From Takakia lepidozioides (lineage: Eukaryota > Streptophyta > Takakiopsida > Takakiales > Takakiaceae), in the NCBI GenBank assembly GCA_030704615.1, contig CM060733.1:47678001-47742000 (forward strand): DNA of 64,000 nt, read 5' to 3'. The notes under the pieces were generated by a model. It was not told where the DNA came from. It saw only the letters and a program-made list of their open reading frames with translations, and searched no databases. Below are positions 33,151 through 44,930 of the stretch, piece by piece; position 1 is the first letter of the stretch, and each line of letters opens with the position of its first letter. A program made the translations under genes and the position numbers.

Positions 33151-33583
33151 CCCTGATGCAACCCTGCTGACCTGCACGACTCAAAACCCCTAGTTACAAA
33201 TTTTGAACTGATTCAAAATTTGTCATGGCTTACAGATACTTCAAAGAAACATGTCCTAATGAGAACAGGTTTTTCAGAATTTTGACAGGGTTAGAACACC
33301 ACTGCTATATAATGCAACTGAAGATGCAAGGTTGAAGTCATCATCCACAAACTAATACCTGTTGTGTAGTTCTTCAGGAGGTTCATGATGCATAGTGAAT
33401 ATATACTCGTCACCAGATTGTGGTCCAGGTTGTGTCACACTGAGCTGGTGGCCTCATTGGCTGGAGAGGGACTACTCATCTGGAAGAATGCATTTTCGAG
33501 AAAACATGCCAAGGGTCTCTCCGCTTCGGAAGTACAATGTTTCACCAGCTCAGGCTCGCTCACTGCGCGCCAAGCTCCTCTAT

Positions 33584-34024
33584 CTAGGACTGGGAGCTAT
33601 TCTGCTCTCGTGGACAGAAATTTCCAGAGATCTTCGGTACTTTGGGGAAGCTCAACAGGGGCTTCCAACAGTTTCTTGAAATAGCTTCTTGTAGCAGAAA
33701 CTTCAGACTCTTCCAGGTTAACTGGATCCGAGGACTGGTGTTCATCTGGTGACCTTTTTGCCTTCTTTGAAGGTGGACAACAACTGACCACCGCGGATCT
33801 TCTCTCGTTCCTACAACATTCAATACGTTCTTGATCCGCGTCCACGAAGCATCTGACCGACCGTCAGTTTGCGGAAATGTAAGGTCACCCAAGGTGATGG
33901 AACCTGGTGTCAAACCAAAGCGCGCACCGAGTGCACGGAAGTCGATCTTGGCATCAGGAGTAGAACAAACCCCAACGGGCCCTATCGTGTCCGATTTGAA
34001 GAAGATAACCTCCGTAGCATCCAT
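33584..34024 (-). CDS. Hypothetical protein, minus strand
   Basis: An ATG frame of about 146 codons starts at 34024 (MDATEVIFFKSDTIGPVGVC, then DFRALGARFGLTPGSITLGD). The N-terminal 55 residues look protein-like; the remainder is basic and may run into an intron. The start codon lies inside a 52-bp tandem duplication (33987-34083), so a second ATG with the same context exists 52 bp upstream. I do not recognise the family. Confidence 0.3.
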   Translation of the reverse strand: MDATEVIFFKSDTIGPVGVCSTPDAKIDFRALGARFGLTPGSITLGDLTFPQTDGRSDASWTRIKNVLNVVGTREDPRWSVVVHLQRRQKGHQMNTSPRIQLTWKSLKFLLQEAISRNCWKPLLSFPKVPKISGNFCPREQNSSQS

Positions 34025-34083
34025 AGTATGAAGTTATTGTGTCCGATTTGAAGAAGATAACCTCCATAGCATCCATAGTATGA
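33987..34083. repeat. 52-bp tandem duplication
   Basis: GTGTCCGATTTGAAGAAGAT begins at 33987 and again at 34039. Both units continue through AACCTCC(G/A)TAGCATCCAT to AGTATGA. Only one substitution separates the copies, so it is recent. Confidence 0.9.
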
Positions 34084-34530
34084 TTAAGTTAGAGGTAAGA
34101 GCCTGCCCCTGCACAAGCACAAAGCAAACGCACCTGCCATCAGTACAAGAACGACTTTTACTAAATATGGAATTTGAGCTAATTGGGGTTTCACAAGGCT
34201 TCAAGAAAAAAACCACATAACTGTCCCGCAAAGTCGAGAGGAGGACTATCTTTTCAATGCCATGCCTGTACTTCTTTACGTGGATCACGGTGCCATTGTC
34301 TAAAACTGTTACTTGGATGTCAGCCATGAATGAAGTAAAGTCCAGCAGAGCACTTGACAACAATGTGCACCCGTACCCTTGCTAACTACCAGGCACATGA
34401 TGAAAAGAAACAGCAGAAGCACAGCAAATAATAGTATCCACGCAGAGTTGATGATCAACAGCGGCGGAAGCTTACCTGGAACAACCCCGCCGAAAACCCG
34501 CACGCACACAAAAGCTGAAAACGCTTTCAC
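34084..34530 (-). CDS. Possible small hypothetical gene upstream of the 52-bp duplication
   Basis: A minus-strand ATG near 34328 opens MADIQVTVLDNGTVIHVKKY and runs about 57 sensible residues (KIVLLSTLRDSYVVFFLK). Upstream, the sequence encodes a very hydrophobic segment (SAWILLFAVLLLFLFIMCL) in another frame, and a splice-donor-like GTAAGC is at about 34474. These could be pieces of one spliced gene with the frame at 34024, but I cannot order them securely and recognise no domain. Confidence 0.25.
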
Positions 34531-36755
34531 TTTAACGAAGGGGTTTTCAACGGTAAAGTGAAGGTTGCAACGTTAACCCTTAACCCCTAAGGTAGTGGCA
34601 TCTAGAAGTGTGCGCGACCTTATTATGTCCCCTATTTTTGATGAATCAAGTCACCCTTTTCATCCTAGTACTGTGCACTTTTGTAAAGGAGGCGATTCGA
34701 GGTTAATTATTGCTTTGGATTAGGTACGATGTGAGGTGTTTTGGAGTACAAGGGGCTTATTTAATGGTGCATTAGTGAAGCTAATTACATAGCAGCCTAT
34801 TGATTCTTATTTCAAATTCCTAATTTGTTTTTGAAAGTGGAGGTGAGTGTTTTGGGACAATGGCCAATTAATACAGCAGCCAAGCATCAATGCAAATGGG
34901 ATGCATGGTGCACCTTATATAGTGTTACAATGCACACATTTTTATCATGCTTCCGTTGCCAAGGATGGCGGAAGAATGGGAAACGAGGGAGTTGTGGAGT
35001 CTTCTAGCTCTGTCCACGCGACCGGCTAGTTTAGGGTTCTCATATGGCCATATATGAGGAGTTGTAGGTCAACTCAGGGCATACTTAAGGGTCCTACTTG
35101 GAGTTGTATATGGTCAGATTTTGCACACATGGGTCATCCCTCCAAAGGAAAGTTATGGGTCCTTCCATAAGTAGATGTGCCCAATCCCGCGTTGGGAGAC
35201 CCTTACTTTTGGGCCCACACATGGCCTAGTTTTGTTAATTTTTGGGATAGTTGTAGGTGCACATCTTGTGCACTCATGGCAACTTAAAGCACATATCAAG
35301 GAGGATTATATGGCATTATAGGATGGACCTACTGAGCAGTAGTGGGATAATATGCACTTTGATTTTGATAATTCATATATAATATATCCGTGATTGGAAA
35401 ATTATGTGCTCTGCAAATGATTGTTGCTTCATTTGCTATTATGCTCATATAATTTTTGTGACACTACACCCTCTTTGTGACACTACACCCTATGAGGAGT
35501 TGCACACTGCTTAAAAGCACACTTCAAGATACCACTACCTTAATGGAAGAGCCGACCTGAATGGAGTCGCCTGAAAATTTCGAATGGATGTGGGCCCTTG
35601 GATGACTCTGGATGAAGATGCCATCTGAACGAAAGTTGTAGCGCTTGAAATTCTGCGCCGTCGGGATTTTTTGTTATGATGAGGGGTACCCGGATGGTTT
35701 GGGGCCCTCCATGGGCATTGACCTAGCCACGTGAGTCCTGGCTCAGGCAATACCTTGGCGTGAGCTTGGATTCATGCAAGAATTGACCTAGATTGAAATC
35801 TCTGTATGCATTTTGGTTAGAATGCCGAAATTCTTTTTGGAGGTAGTAGGAAATCATTCAAGGAACAATTCCACCGTTGCCATTGTGGTTCCAATGCAAA
35901 TTTGGACCCCTAGGGCTGAATTACAAGTCAATTGAGCTATATGGTGTTTTTTGACCCCCCCTGTTTTTCCATACAAAGCAACCCTATCCAGATTTTGGAA
36001 TTATGCTTTACAAATTTGGGGCAACATGCTTTAGGTGCCTCAGAATTGGAATGTGGGTGAAAGGAAAAATCATGTTGGTGCCAAAATTGCCTGGTCAAAC
36101 CATTTTCCCCTCTCAAATTGGAGTATACTACAGATTTTGGGCTTACCATTTTGTTATAATCTGCATAATGATGCGGTGAAAAGAGCTGCAATTTTTAGAG
36201 CATGTGGATGAGCTAGGTAGCCTTCCTTTCATACAGTTCATCCGTGTGGATGTTTGTTTGCTGAGAGATATACCCTCATCCGTGAGGGTATGTGTTGTTT
36301 TGAAGTGGGCCCACCAAAAGCAGGGTTAACTTCCCGACCATTTTCTTATATTACCAAAACAATTAAAATTTATCTTTTTTTTTTTTTTTTTTCTTTTTTT
36401 TCCAAGAACAGCGGGGAGTGGCCCTGGAGATTTTAATAGTGAACATGGGGATTGTAGCCCTGTAGAACTTTATTGGCCCTCTTGTAGAGAGAGACTTTGC
36501 GGAAACATGCAATCAATGGAGAAAATGTGGTCAAAGTACCTTACACTGTGTCAAGGCACTGATTGGTGTGTTGTGTTGAGTCATGCTCCTTAGTCTTACC
36601 TTCCTCTTATGTTGTGCCAAACCAAAGCAAGAGAGCCAATTACCGTTTGAGGCTTGTTGAAATGGAAAGAAAGCACCTCCAGGTCCAGGTCGAGCAATCG
36701 CCGGTCAAGTAACTGCATCTTCTCCCCTCCCCATTAACCTCCCACATCAGGTCAA
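34531..36755. other. No recognised gene
   Basis: About 2.2 kb has only chance frames. A T run (about 21 bases, 36378-36398) is present. No repeat unit is obvious. Confidence 0.3.
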
Positions 36756-37994
36756 TTACACCTCGCATTCGCAGCTACCTGGGCACACCACCAGGGCATC
36801 ATCTGTTCCGGCACTTCGCCAGACCGATGTGATAATTGGAACAAGCTCCCTGTGGTTGCTTGGTGCAACCTCTCTGCCGCAATCCACCGCATCGCCAGAG
36901 TATGACAGAGACGTGAATTGGAAGCATGTCAAGGACACCGCCAAGCCATCTAAGCTCCACTTTCGCTGATGATTACATAGATCTGCACTGCACTTGGTTT
37001 TTAACGCTGCAATCTTTCTAAGTATATGAGCCCTAGGCTCCAGGCTCCATACACAGCTATCGTCTTGCATTCTTGTATTGACAGGCAGGATCCTATGAGC
37101 CACCTTCCAAAGGAAGGCATAAACCTTGGCTGCCCGGTCTCTCGTCCAATGTATATTTTTCCAAACCAAGTCCCAATCATTATTGGTCAGCAAGCTGCAA
37201 GACTCCTACTTGTGATTCCATTTACTGAGGAAGGAACGTGTGGGAGAGAGAAGAGAGTTTCCATTTTTTATAGTATAGGCGAAGAATGGGGATTTGGAGT
37301 TGTCCATCCAACTCCATTCACCGGGATCAAATTGCAGCCCTTCCAATGGATGTTTAAGGAACCAAACGAAGGAGGTATGTCTGGCCCAATGAAGGAGGTC
37401 TCTATATGGTGGCTTTGGGTTGCAGTTTCCTTGGCCATCCACAATTCGAATAGGAAATAGTGTCTGGCAGGAAATGTTCTGCATGTCAGTGAAATAATGC
37501 ATGTCAGGTTGATTAACAGCAAAGGTGAGACCAGAGGCAAGACCATTATTGATGGACAGGGTGAGGATGACAGAAGTACCCTGATGGTTTGTTATTGTCA
37601 TCCACTGTGGCAGGTTGTGTTGTTCGTTCCCCAATCTGAGCAGGTTCAGGATATACTGCGCAATCTGGCCAACAATGGAACTCCAAGAAATCGCCCTTCT
37701 CTCACCTTGACAATGGAGGAGACTTCTTGCTACGAGATGAAGTCATCATTCTCCCATATGTTGCCCAAGTGCATGAGCCATTTATGCTCCCAGTAGGCCC
37801 ATTTTAGCTTGAGCTGCAGTAGGGTCTCCGAATCCATAATATAATTCCCAAAGATAGGTTTGTCTCTGATCCTCAGTGACGCCGAGGCGAAGTATAGTTC
37901 CTATGAAGGGGAGTGTCCAGCTGCAGTATGGGCAGTGGCACATTTTAGATGCTACCTCTATGGCAATCTCTTCACCCTTGTCACGGATCACCAA
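36756..37994 (-). pseudogene. LINE (L1-type) ORF2 C-terminal region
   Basis: The minus strand carries the post-RT region of an L1-like ORF2: IFGNYIMDSETLLQLKLKWA, WLMHLGNIWEND, LGVPLLARLRS, then 37634-37206, and finally a zinc-binding RVT block at 37193 onward (WDLVWKNIHWTRDRAAKVYA, FLWKVAHRILPVNTRM, DDSCVWSLE). 'VW..I.......K...FLWK..H..LP....' is the zf-RVT signature. The frame is broken and the RT core is absent, as expected for 5'-truncated LINE copies. Confidence 0.7.
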
Positions 37995-39030
37995 CCATTG
38001 AAGTGATTGATAGAGTCAGACAAGCTTACATGGAAGCTTGCATGGTAGGCACTTATGCTTCAAGAGTACGACTTCCAGGTGGTGCATCGAGCCGGAATAA
38101 TCAACCGGGATGCGGATGGATTGAGTCGCAATCTATGCACAAGTGAGCTTGATGATACATGAGCTCGTTGGCATGGTGAGACGAACGAGGAGATGGTGCC
38201 AGGATGGCACACATCTGCCTTTTTGTGCATTCTAGCAATGAGAGCTCAAGCTGGTCCATCCCATATGATTGGTCATAGAAATAGTGTGCATGACGATCCA
38301 GAAATCAGTGAGGAGCTTAGTGGTGCTAAAGATGTGCATGAAGATGCAGCAGTGTTGGCCTACCTTCGTACTGGAGAGACAACAACCAGTGTGACTGCTA
38401 AGGAGAGAGATCGGATCTTACAACGAGCCAAGAGGTTCAAGTGGGAAGGGACTTACCTACTCCGAGTATGGGAGGATGGACGAGTGAGGATTGTGCCTCA
38501 ACCAACACAACGAGTGCGAATGGTACGCCATGAGTTGGAACATTTTGGGTGCGGCTTCTTTCAATGCACCTACTCCACAATTGCATCATTTACCCATTAT
38601 GAGTTTGGGCTATCGTTGGAGTCTTGACTTCGCAGGCCCATTGCCACTAACGATTCGCCATAACAAGTATGTGCTGGTAATGGTGGAACATTTCTCCAAG
38701 TGGATTGAATTGGTGGCATTGCCTGACAAGGCAAGTGAGGGGGCTGCGTATGCATTCTTAGATCAAGTGCTTAGCCAATTTGGTGCTCCAGCCGAGTATT
38801 CACGGACCGGGGAAGAGAGTTCTTGGGGGAGTTTCAGGCTTTGTGTGAGCAAGCCTTGATAGATCACCGCACTACTTCTCGGGATCATCCCAAGGCTGAT
38901 GGCTTGGCAGAGAGGGTTGTGCAAACAGTCAAGCGAGGCTTGCGCAAGTATGACTTGCAGAAGGGACACTTGGGAGATTGGGACCTTCAGCTACCTTGGT
39001 TGGCCATGGGCTATAGCAAGCAGGTGCACG
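37950..39030 (+). pseudogene. Ty3/gypsy pol fragment (RNase H end plus integrase)
   Basis: The + strand reads LVTDHQPLK, then WALMLQEYDFQVVHRAG and RDADGLSRN (RNase H end). At about 38600 the integrase core follows: WSLDFAGPL (first Asp), KYVLVMVEHFSKWIELVAL, a shifted TDRGREFLGEF (second Asp) and DHPKADGLAERVVQTVK (Glu). The D-D-E residues are all present but lie in different frames. The integrase zinc finger between the two parts is deleted around 38560-38600. The fragment ends where the 168-bp satellite starts. Confidence 0.8.
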
Positions 39031-39040
39031 ACAGCCTCTA

Positions 39041-39650
39041 TATAAGTCTCCCAAGGTCTCTCCCTTTGGGTAAATCACATTGCTTCCTTTTTGACCATAT
39101 CAAAGCATCATCTTGCCATAAGAGGATCAATTTCATTCATAAACACAGATCTGAAAATCTATATATATAGCTTTATAAAGCATACAAGCTATGGCTCTTA
39201 GGCCTTCATATAACGCTCCCAAGGTCTCTCCCTTTGGGTAAATCACAATGTTTCACTTTTGGACATGTCAAAGCATCCTCTTGCCATAAGAGGACCAGTT
39301 TCATTTATAAACACAGATCTGAAAATCTATATATATAGCTTCATAAAGCATACAAGCTATGGCTCTTAGGCCTTTATATAACGCTCCCAAGGTCTCTCCC
39401 TTTGGGTAAATCACAATGCTTCCCTTTTGACCATGTCAAAGCATCCTCTTGCCATAAGAGGGTCAGTTTCATTCATAAACACAGATCTGAAAATATATAT
39501 ATATATAGCTTCATAAAGCATTCAAGCTATGGCTCTTAGGCCTTCATATAACGCTCCCAAGGTCTCTCCCTTTGGGTAAATCACAATGCTTCCCTTTTGA
39601 CCATGTCAAAGCATCCTCTTGCCATAAGAGTGCCAGTTTCATTCATTAAC
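39041..39650. repeat. Satellite-like tandem array, unit 168 bp, about 3.6 copies
   Basis: CCAAGGTCTCTCCCTTTGGG recurs at 39051, 39219, 39387 and 39557, giving periods of 168, 168 and 170 bp (the last enlarged by extra TA units). Each unit includes GCATCCTCTTGCCATAAGAG, AACACAGATCTGAAAAT and a TATATATAGCTT tract. Divergence between units is low. Confidence 0.95.
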
Positions 39651-42360
39651 ACACATACACACTAGCCTCTTGGCATTGTGAGCTCTAGGCTTAGTGGAAA
39701 TAACTCAAATGAAATAATTCAAGCAAAGAAAAGAGGGGGTGGTGGTGGATCACCCTTACATCAGATGGTGGAGCTCTACTTAGCTCGGTAGCTTGGTGCC
39801 CAAGGTGGCCCTTTCCTAGGTGCTCTTCATGCCTTGCCCAACTCCGGCCTTCCTACTCGTCCTCAAGTCTCCCCTCTAAATGGTGTCCCCACTATGCTTC
39901 CCTCAAAGGCCTCAAGGCCTAGAGCTTGGACTTCCTAAGCTCCTCAAAAACTATCTTCCTAACTAGGGAGTTTCAAGCTCCACTCCCTAGGATCTAGCCC
40001 TCGCAAAAACTAGCAAACACTACAATAACAAAGCAAGAGGAAACTAAGCAAATGAGCTAGACTTGAGCTAGATGAAGAACCAAGAGGGCTTGGCTCTTCT
40101 TTTTAAAGTATTGAAATCTAACCTTAAACTAGTATATGCTTGAGGGGTTTTTAAAAGTCATAGATTGAAATAAAATAAAGCAATGGATGGAAAGTCTTAG
40201 AGGATAGTGGATTTTGGTTTTTCATCCATCCTCTTTGGATGACTAGTTGGCGCAAGTTGGCGCTAGGTTTTCTTCTCATCCATCCACCATCCAGGGCGAA
40301 ATATCCCGTTTCATCCCTTGGATGAGGTAGAAAATCCATTAAAATGGCCATCATAGGGGCCCTTGGCTTGATAATTTGGTGTTGTCAACCATCTCCTCCA
40401 TAAATCACCAGATTTGGTGAATAACTACATTTGAACACCCCGTATGTGCTTGAAAAGTTTTAGGGTAATCGGGAATGATCAGACATCTTCATCGCCATTT
40501 TTTGCCATGTTGCCATACAGGGAAATTGTCATTCCCTTGAAAATAAAATACCAAAGGTGGCTCTGGGGTCTTTGGCCTTGCCACTGGGTTGTGAAGTCAT
40601 CTTGACTTGTTGTCATTCCAATGCAGCGACCTGCTTTCTTGCGATATTTCATCGCTATACACTGTTCCTCCAATTGCCAAGTATGTTCTCATGTGAGTCT
40701 ACTGGACTTGAGATAAGGGAGAATAGAAGGATTGCAATCCGTATCCAAACACTCGCCTTGCAATGTTCGAACAGATCCGCCTTGCCGCTCCTAGTAGTGG
40801 TCGGTTCGCCTAACCTGCTGTCGATGCAGCTTCCTATAGTCATCTTGACGCCTAGAGTCTCAGTCTATGGTCGTCTCAGACGCAATCTGGGGGCCATAGC
40901 TCTTCTCCATGGTCACCTCCTAGACACAACTAATCTTATGTGCTTTGCCGCCAATTCCCAAGTAACTAACAAAACGCCCTGCTTTGGCAATATGATATCA
41001 AAACTGCTTGTCAAAAGATAAAAAATGATCCGAAAATGAAAATGTACCAATATATGCAGCTACATATATGACGACCAATGGGGAACACTCGTCCCGAGTG
41101 TAAGAGAACCTAGAATCTCTGGTTTGCACCATCCCCCTATTAGGGTATCCTTGATATCCCTTGGAGTCAACGACTCTCTTCAGTGACATGAAAAAAATGA
41201 AGAATAATTTTCCTTGGGCTCTCCCTCTTCGGATAGAGTTCAAGTCTTCCGGGAGAGAGGAGAGAAAATAAAAGCAAAAGCCAAGAAATGTTTCAAAGCC
41301 ACCCGACTCGCCCTCTTCGGAGAGAGTTGGAGTTCCCAGATAAAAAATACTTCAAAACCGCCATTCTCCTCCACCGGACTGGGTTCGAATTCCCTAGATG
41401 ATGTAAGAGAGATATGTGCGGTGCAAATTGATGATCCTACTCTAAAATAGCCTTGGAAGGACTTTGGTTCCACGCTATTTGGACATGGCTTGCAGGGACC
41501 TCTCATGGATTTGCATAGCTCATTGTAAAATGCTAGGGCCTCGACTCGAGCTCGGCCGGGCCTAAATGCTCCTAAACATGATGCTTTTGGGGAGTCCTAA
41601 GCAGTGGCTCCCATGACAACAGAAAAGATTGGATACCCAAGGACCCTACCCATGATATGGATGCATTATTTCTAACTAACAATCTTCATGACTCGCAGGG
41701 ACCTCTTATGGATTTCGTAGAGCTCATGGTGAAATTCTTGACTTGAAACGATTGGATCCTTTCTGAACCTCAGAGGACTATACTCTGGAAAAGTGCATCA
41801 TTGCTACCTATCTACTGACCAGGGGTCACAGGCCATTCTGGGTTTTCCTGTGCCCGATGCCCTTCACTCATGTGAGGCGAGCAGCAACCACTGCTCTATA
41901 GCTCACCTTTTACCCCCTCACTGCCGTTGATTTTTCTCTCTCTTCGAGGAATGCTGCAGCGGGATAAGGTGAAAATGACAAAAGGTTTAAGGTTAGAATC
42001 CCCATGTGGGAAGTCGCAGTGCTCCATGCAGGGAGCATCGGTATACTGCGGAATGCTTGATGCAGCAAGCATTTACTTTTTCTCGAGATATGCATTGAGC
42101 AGACACAGATATATTCTGTGATAAAAGACAAATAATGATCGACAGTATGCATTGAACAAGAGTGCATATATTAGCCATCCCATTGTTCCCAATTCCTGCA
42201 CATGTAGTTTTTTACTTGGTGAAGAAAGGAAAACAACTACCAACACATGATCAGTACGAAGATGTATGAAGTCTCTACTAGGCAATTGGATGGTCATAGC
42301 TTTCCTAGCTTATGCCATATTGAACAAGTCTAATTCTACAACGTGGGTTAGATTACTGCA
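39651..42360. other. No recognised gene
   Basis: About 2.7 kb shows only chance frames on both strands. A box-B-like GGGTTCGAATTCC at about 41381 is isolated, with no convincing A box. Sequence from about 41.0 kb onward may be the 3' flank or LTR of the gypsy element at 42.9-44.9 kb, but I could not pair it with another LTR. Confidence 0.3.
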
Positions 42361-42366
42361 CTCTAT

Positions 42367-42620
42367 GTGCCCCGCATCCCAAGGTCTGCCTTGTGGATTC
42401 CAATAACTACCCAAAAATCACACCGGAGAACAAAACACCTCTTTAATGCAAGTGCGTTGCCCCGCATCCCAAGATCTATCATTGGAACTCCAAGAAAGGG
42501 TGTGTCATACACTAAGGGGTAAGAGTCCTATTGACCTCTTCTTAGCGGAGAAGTTTCATTAGATTATTGCAACTTAGTTGCCCCGCACTCCACCTCGGTA
42601 TGGAGCTCCAATAACCAATG
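42367..42620. repeat. Three spaced CCCCGCAT/CCCCGCACT units
   Basis: TTGCCCCGCATCCCAAG-like strings occur at about 42368, 42458 and 42579, each followed by a GG(A/T)..TCCAA(T/G)AA-like block, with roughly 90- and 120-bp spacing. They lie just downstream of the integrase of the - strand gypsy element and may belong to its untranslated end. Confidence 0.5.
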
Positions 42621-42906
42621 AGTCAGTGGATAGGAAATACCAACATTTCCTTCCGAAAAAACCGGGATGGAATCATAAAGATTTCTCCCTTGGGGGGAGG
42701 GAGGGGGTATATTCATTGATTAAATGAAACTCACATGTAGTAGTGCTTGCACCGGACACTGTTCACCAGGTTGGGGAACTTCACTCCCCTCAGTGTCTCC
42801 AATTGTAATGAGTCGTTGTCAAAGACTGTCTTGACAAGATAGGGACCCATCCAGTATGAGTCGAACTTGGCCTTGAACTCCTTGTTCCGACTGTCGAACA
42901 ACAGTC

Positions 42907-43767
42907 TCATGGGTCAAAGATTCTCTTTTTGCGTTTGAGATCAAAGCGAGCTTTCCGTCGTCGTTGCACTGCCTCAATGTGTTGAGCTGCTGCTTGCTGG
43001 AATTCATCCAATCCTTCCAACATCTCAAGTCGTTCTTTTAATGACTCCGATGTCGCTAGTCGCTCAGTGATGACCAATCGTAAAGATGGAATTTCGGTCT
43101 TGATCGGCATGATGGACTCTACCCCGTAGACCAATGAAAAGGGGGTATGTCGAGTGGTTACCTTATGGGTCGTGCGAAATGCCCACAAAGCTGAAATCAA
43201 TTTGGTATCCCAATCCCGCTTGTGCTCCCTAATTGTTTTGGAGAGGATGTTGCACAGGGTTTGGTTGGCGCGCTGCACCTGGCCGCTCGTTTGGGGATGA
43301 TAAGGAGTTGCCTTGCGATGTTTGATGGAAAATGCCGCCATCATCTCCTCGATGACATCATTGATGAAATGAGATCCTCTGTCACTCACGATCTCTTTAG
43401 GGCATCCAAATCGAGAAATGATATATTCGTAAATGAAGGAAACGATTACCTGTGCGTTGGCCTTCTTAACCGCTTTTGCCTCTGCCCACTTGGTCAGGTA
43501 CTCAGTGGCTACAATGATGTAGCGATTTTGTCGACTTGATGCGGGGTGCACTTCCCCTACATAGTCAATCCCCCACTTCTCAAATGGAGCAAGAGGGAGG
43601 GTGGGGACTAACGACATTCCAAGCCTATTATCCCTTTTGGCGTATCTCTGGTAAGAGTCGTACTTTTGCACGTGCACGTGCGCATCTTTGAACATGGTGG
43701 GCCAGTAATATCCCGCCCTTAAAGCTTTCTGCACCATGAGCCGCCCTGCAAAGTGTCCTCCGCACAT
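42907..43767 (-). pseudogene. Gypsy integrase, open frame but catalytic residues lost
   Basis: An unbroken 286-codon frame covers the zinc finger, core and start of the C-terminal domain. Core blocks are FEKWGIDYVGEV (first Asp), EIVSDRGSHFIND (second Asp) and YHPQTSGQVQRANQTL. In the last block the invariant Glu of GQxER is Gln. In the zinc finger, the two cysteines of the usual CDxCQRY are both Tyr (KYDSYQRY). The protein should therefore be inactive despite the intact frame. The upstream neighbour is the RNase H of the same element. Confidence 0.85.
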
Positions 43768-43791
43768 GCTGTCATGGGCTGACTCTAGAAT

Positions 43792-44501
43792 CTAGGGAAC
43801 CTCCTCCGGAGTGACGCATCGTCTCAAGAGTCCATCCAATCCCCTCCTATAAAGTTGCCCCCCCACAAGGGCAAATTTCATACTGCGCAACTGAAGTCGT
43901 ATTCGTGCGTGTCGATCTATTCTTGGTGGGTGCTCCATGGTGCTAAAGTACTGAGCAATGTGCTCATACCATAGTGGAACCGTTTCGATTGAAAATAAGA
44001 AAACATCCGAAAAGTCATCGTCAATGGGCTTGTCCCTTATTCTTTCCGACAACCGGGAAAGGTGATCGGCCTGAACATTGAGTCGTCCGGGCTTGTAGAC
44101 TACCTTGTAGTCGAGTTCCTGAAGTAAAATGACCCACCGTGCAATCCGTCCTGTCAAGTCAGGCATCGCCACGCCATGTGGTTAACAAAAAATGTAAATG
44201 GGGTCTCCAACAAATAATGCCGATATTTCTTCACGGCAAAAATCATTCCCTCTATGGTGCTGTACCTAGTCTCAACGAACGTAAGGTGTCGACTGACGAA
44301 AGTTATCGGATGATCATGGCCATCAGCATCCGGTTGGCAAAGGGCACATCCTACTGCCACTGCTGAAGCATCAACATATACGTGGAACGGCTTGTTCCAA
44401 TCTGGAGCTGCCAAAACTGGTGCAGACACCAAGCGTTGCTTGAGCATCTCGAAGGACTCTTGACATCTTGCATCCCAGGAAAATACCTGGTTCAATTTCA
44501 A
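43792..44501 (-). pseudogene. Gypsy RNase H domain
   Basis: Two minus-strand frames give FHVYVDASAVAVGCALCQPD, PITFVSRHLTFVETRYSTIE and FAVKKYRHYLLETPFTFFVN, then ARWVILLQELDYKVVYKPGR and NVQADHLSRLSE. The VDAS, RYSTIE and NxxADxLSR motifs are clear. The TDH block reads VNH, and a frameshift lies near 44160. Confidence 0.85.
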
Positions 44502-44524
44502 TAATCGAATCAGAGGTAATGTCT

Positions 44525-44923
44525 CTACTCCATAAATTTCCTATACCACCCTTTGTGGCCAAGGAATCCCTTCACCTTGGACGACGTCTCCGGTTCAGGA
44601 AGTTCGACGATGGCGCTTACTTTTGCTGGATCAGTTGTCACGCCGTCTCTGGACACTATGTGTCGAAATAGCAATCCATGTGTGACTGCGAACACGCACT
44701 TCATTGGATTGAGAGATATCCCATTCTCTCTGCATCGGATGAAACATTCTTGTAGTGCTACAACGTGATCCTTCGTCTCTCCGTTGCAACAAAGGTCATC
44801 TAGAAAAATGACTAGATTCTTTCTCACGATGTCTGAGAAAGCATAAGTCATGACCTTCTGAAATGTCAGGGGTATGTTGCACAGGCCAAAAGACATCCTT
44901 GTGTAGGCAAGAGCTTTCTTCAC
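44525..44923 (-). pseudogene. Gypsy reverse transcriptase, C-terminal half
   Basis: The frame contains MSFGLCNIPLTFQKVM, LVIFLDDLCC (YxDD position, FLDD), ISLNPMKCVFAVTHGLLF and IVSRDGVTTDPAKVSAI. It is cut off upstream at 44930, before the LDL/GYHQI blocks. Confidence 0.85.
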
Positions 44924-44930
44924 AAGCTCT

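Larger units (their letters stand above)
42819..44930 (-). mobile_element. Ty3/gypsy element, pol segment truncated at RT
   Basis: In minus-strand order the segment runs from RT (from 44923), through RNase H (44501-43792) and integrase (43767-42907), to a C-terminal tail (to 42819). RT begins abruptly in the middle of the palm (ALAYTRMSFGLCNIP), and beyond 44930 the sequence is unrelated, so gag, protease and half of RT are missing. No LTR pair was recognised. Confidence 0.85.

Noticed and set aside
39041-39650. A CRISPR-like array
   Set aside because: Direct repeats are 168 bp and contiguous with no spacers, and the genome is eukaryotic; it is a satellite.
40557-41021. A 154-codon + strand frame
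   Set aside because: No domain, no start context and no homologous pattern; probably chance.
41381-41394. Isolated box-B-like GGGTTCGAATTCC
   Set aside because: No A box at a sensible distance and no tRNA-like folding, so I did not call a tRNA or SINE.
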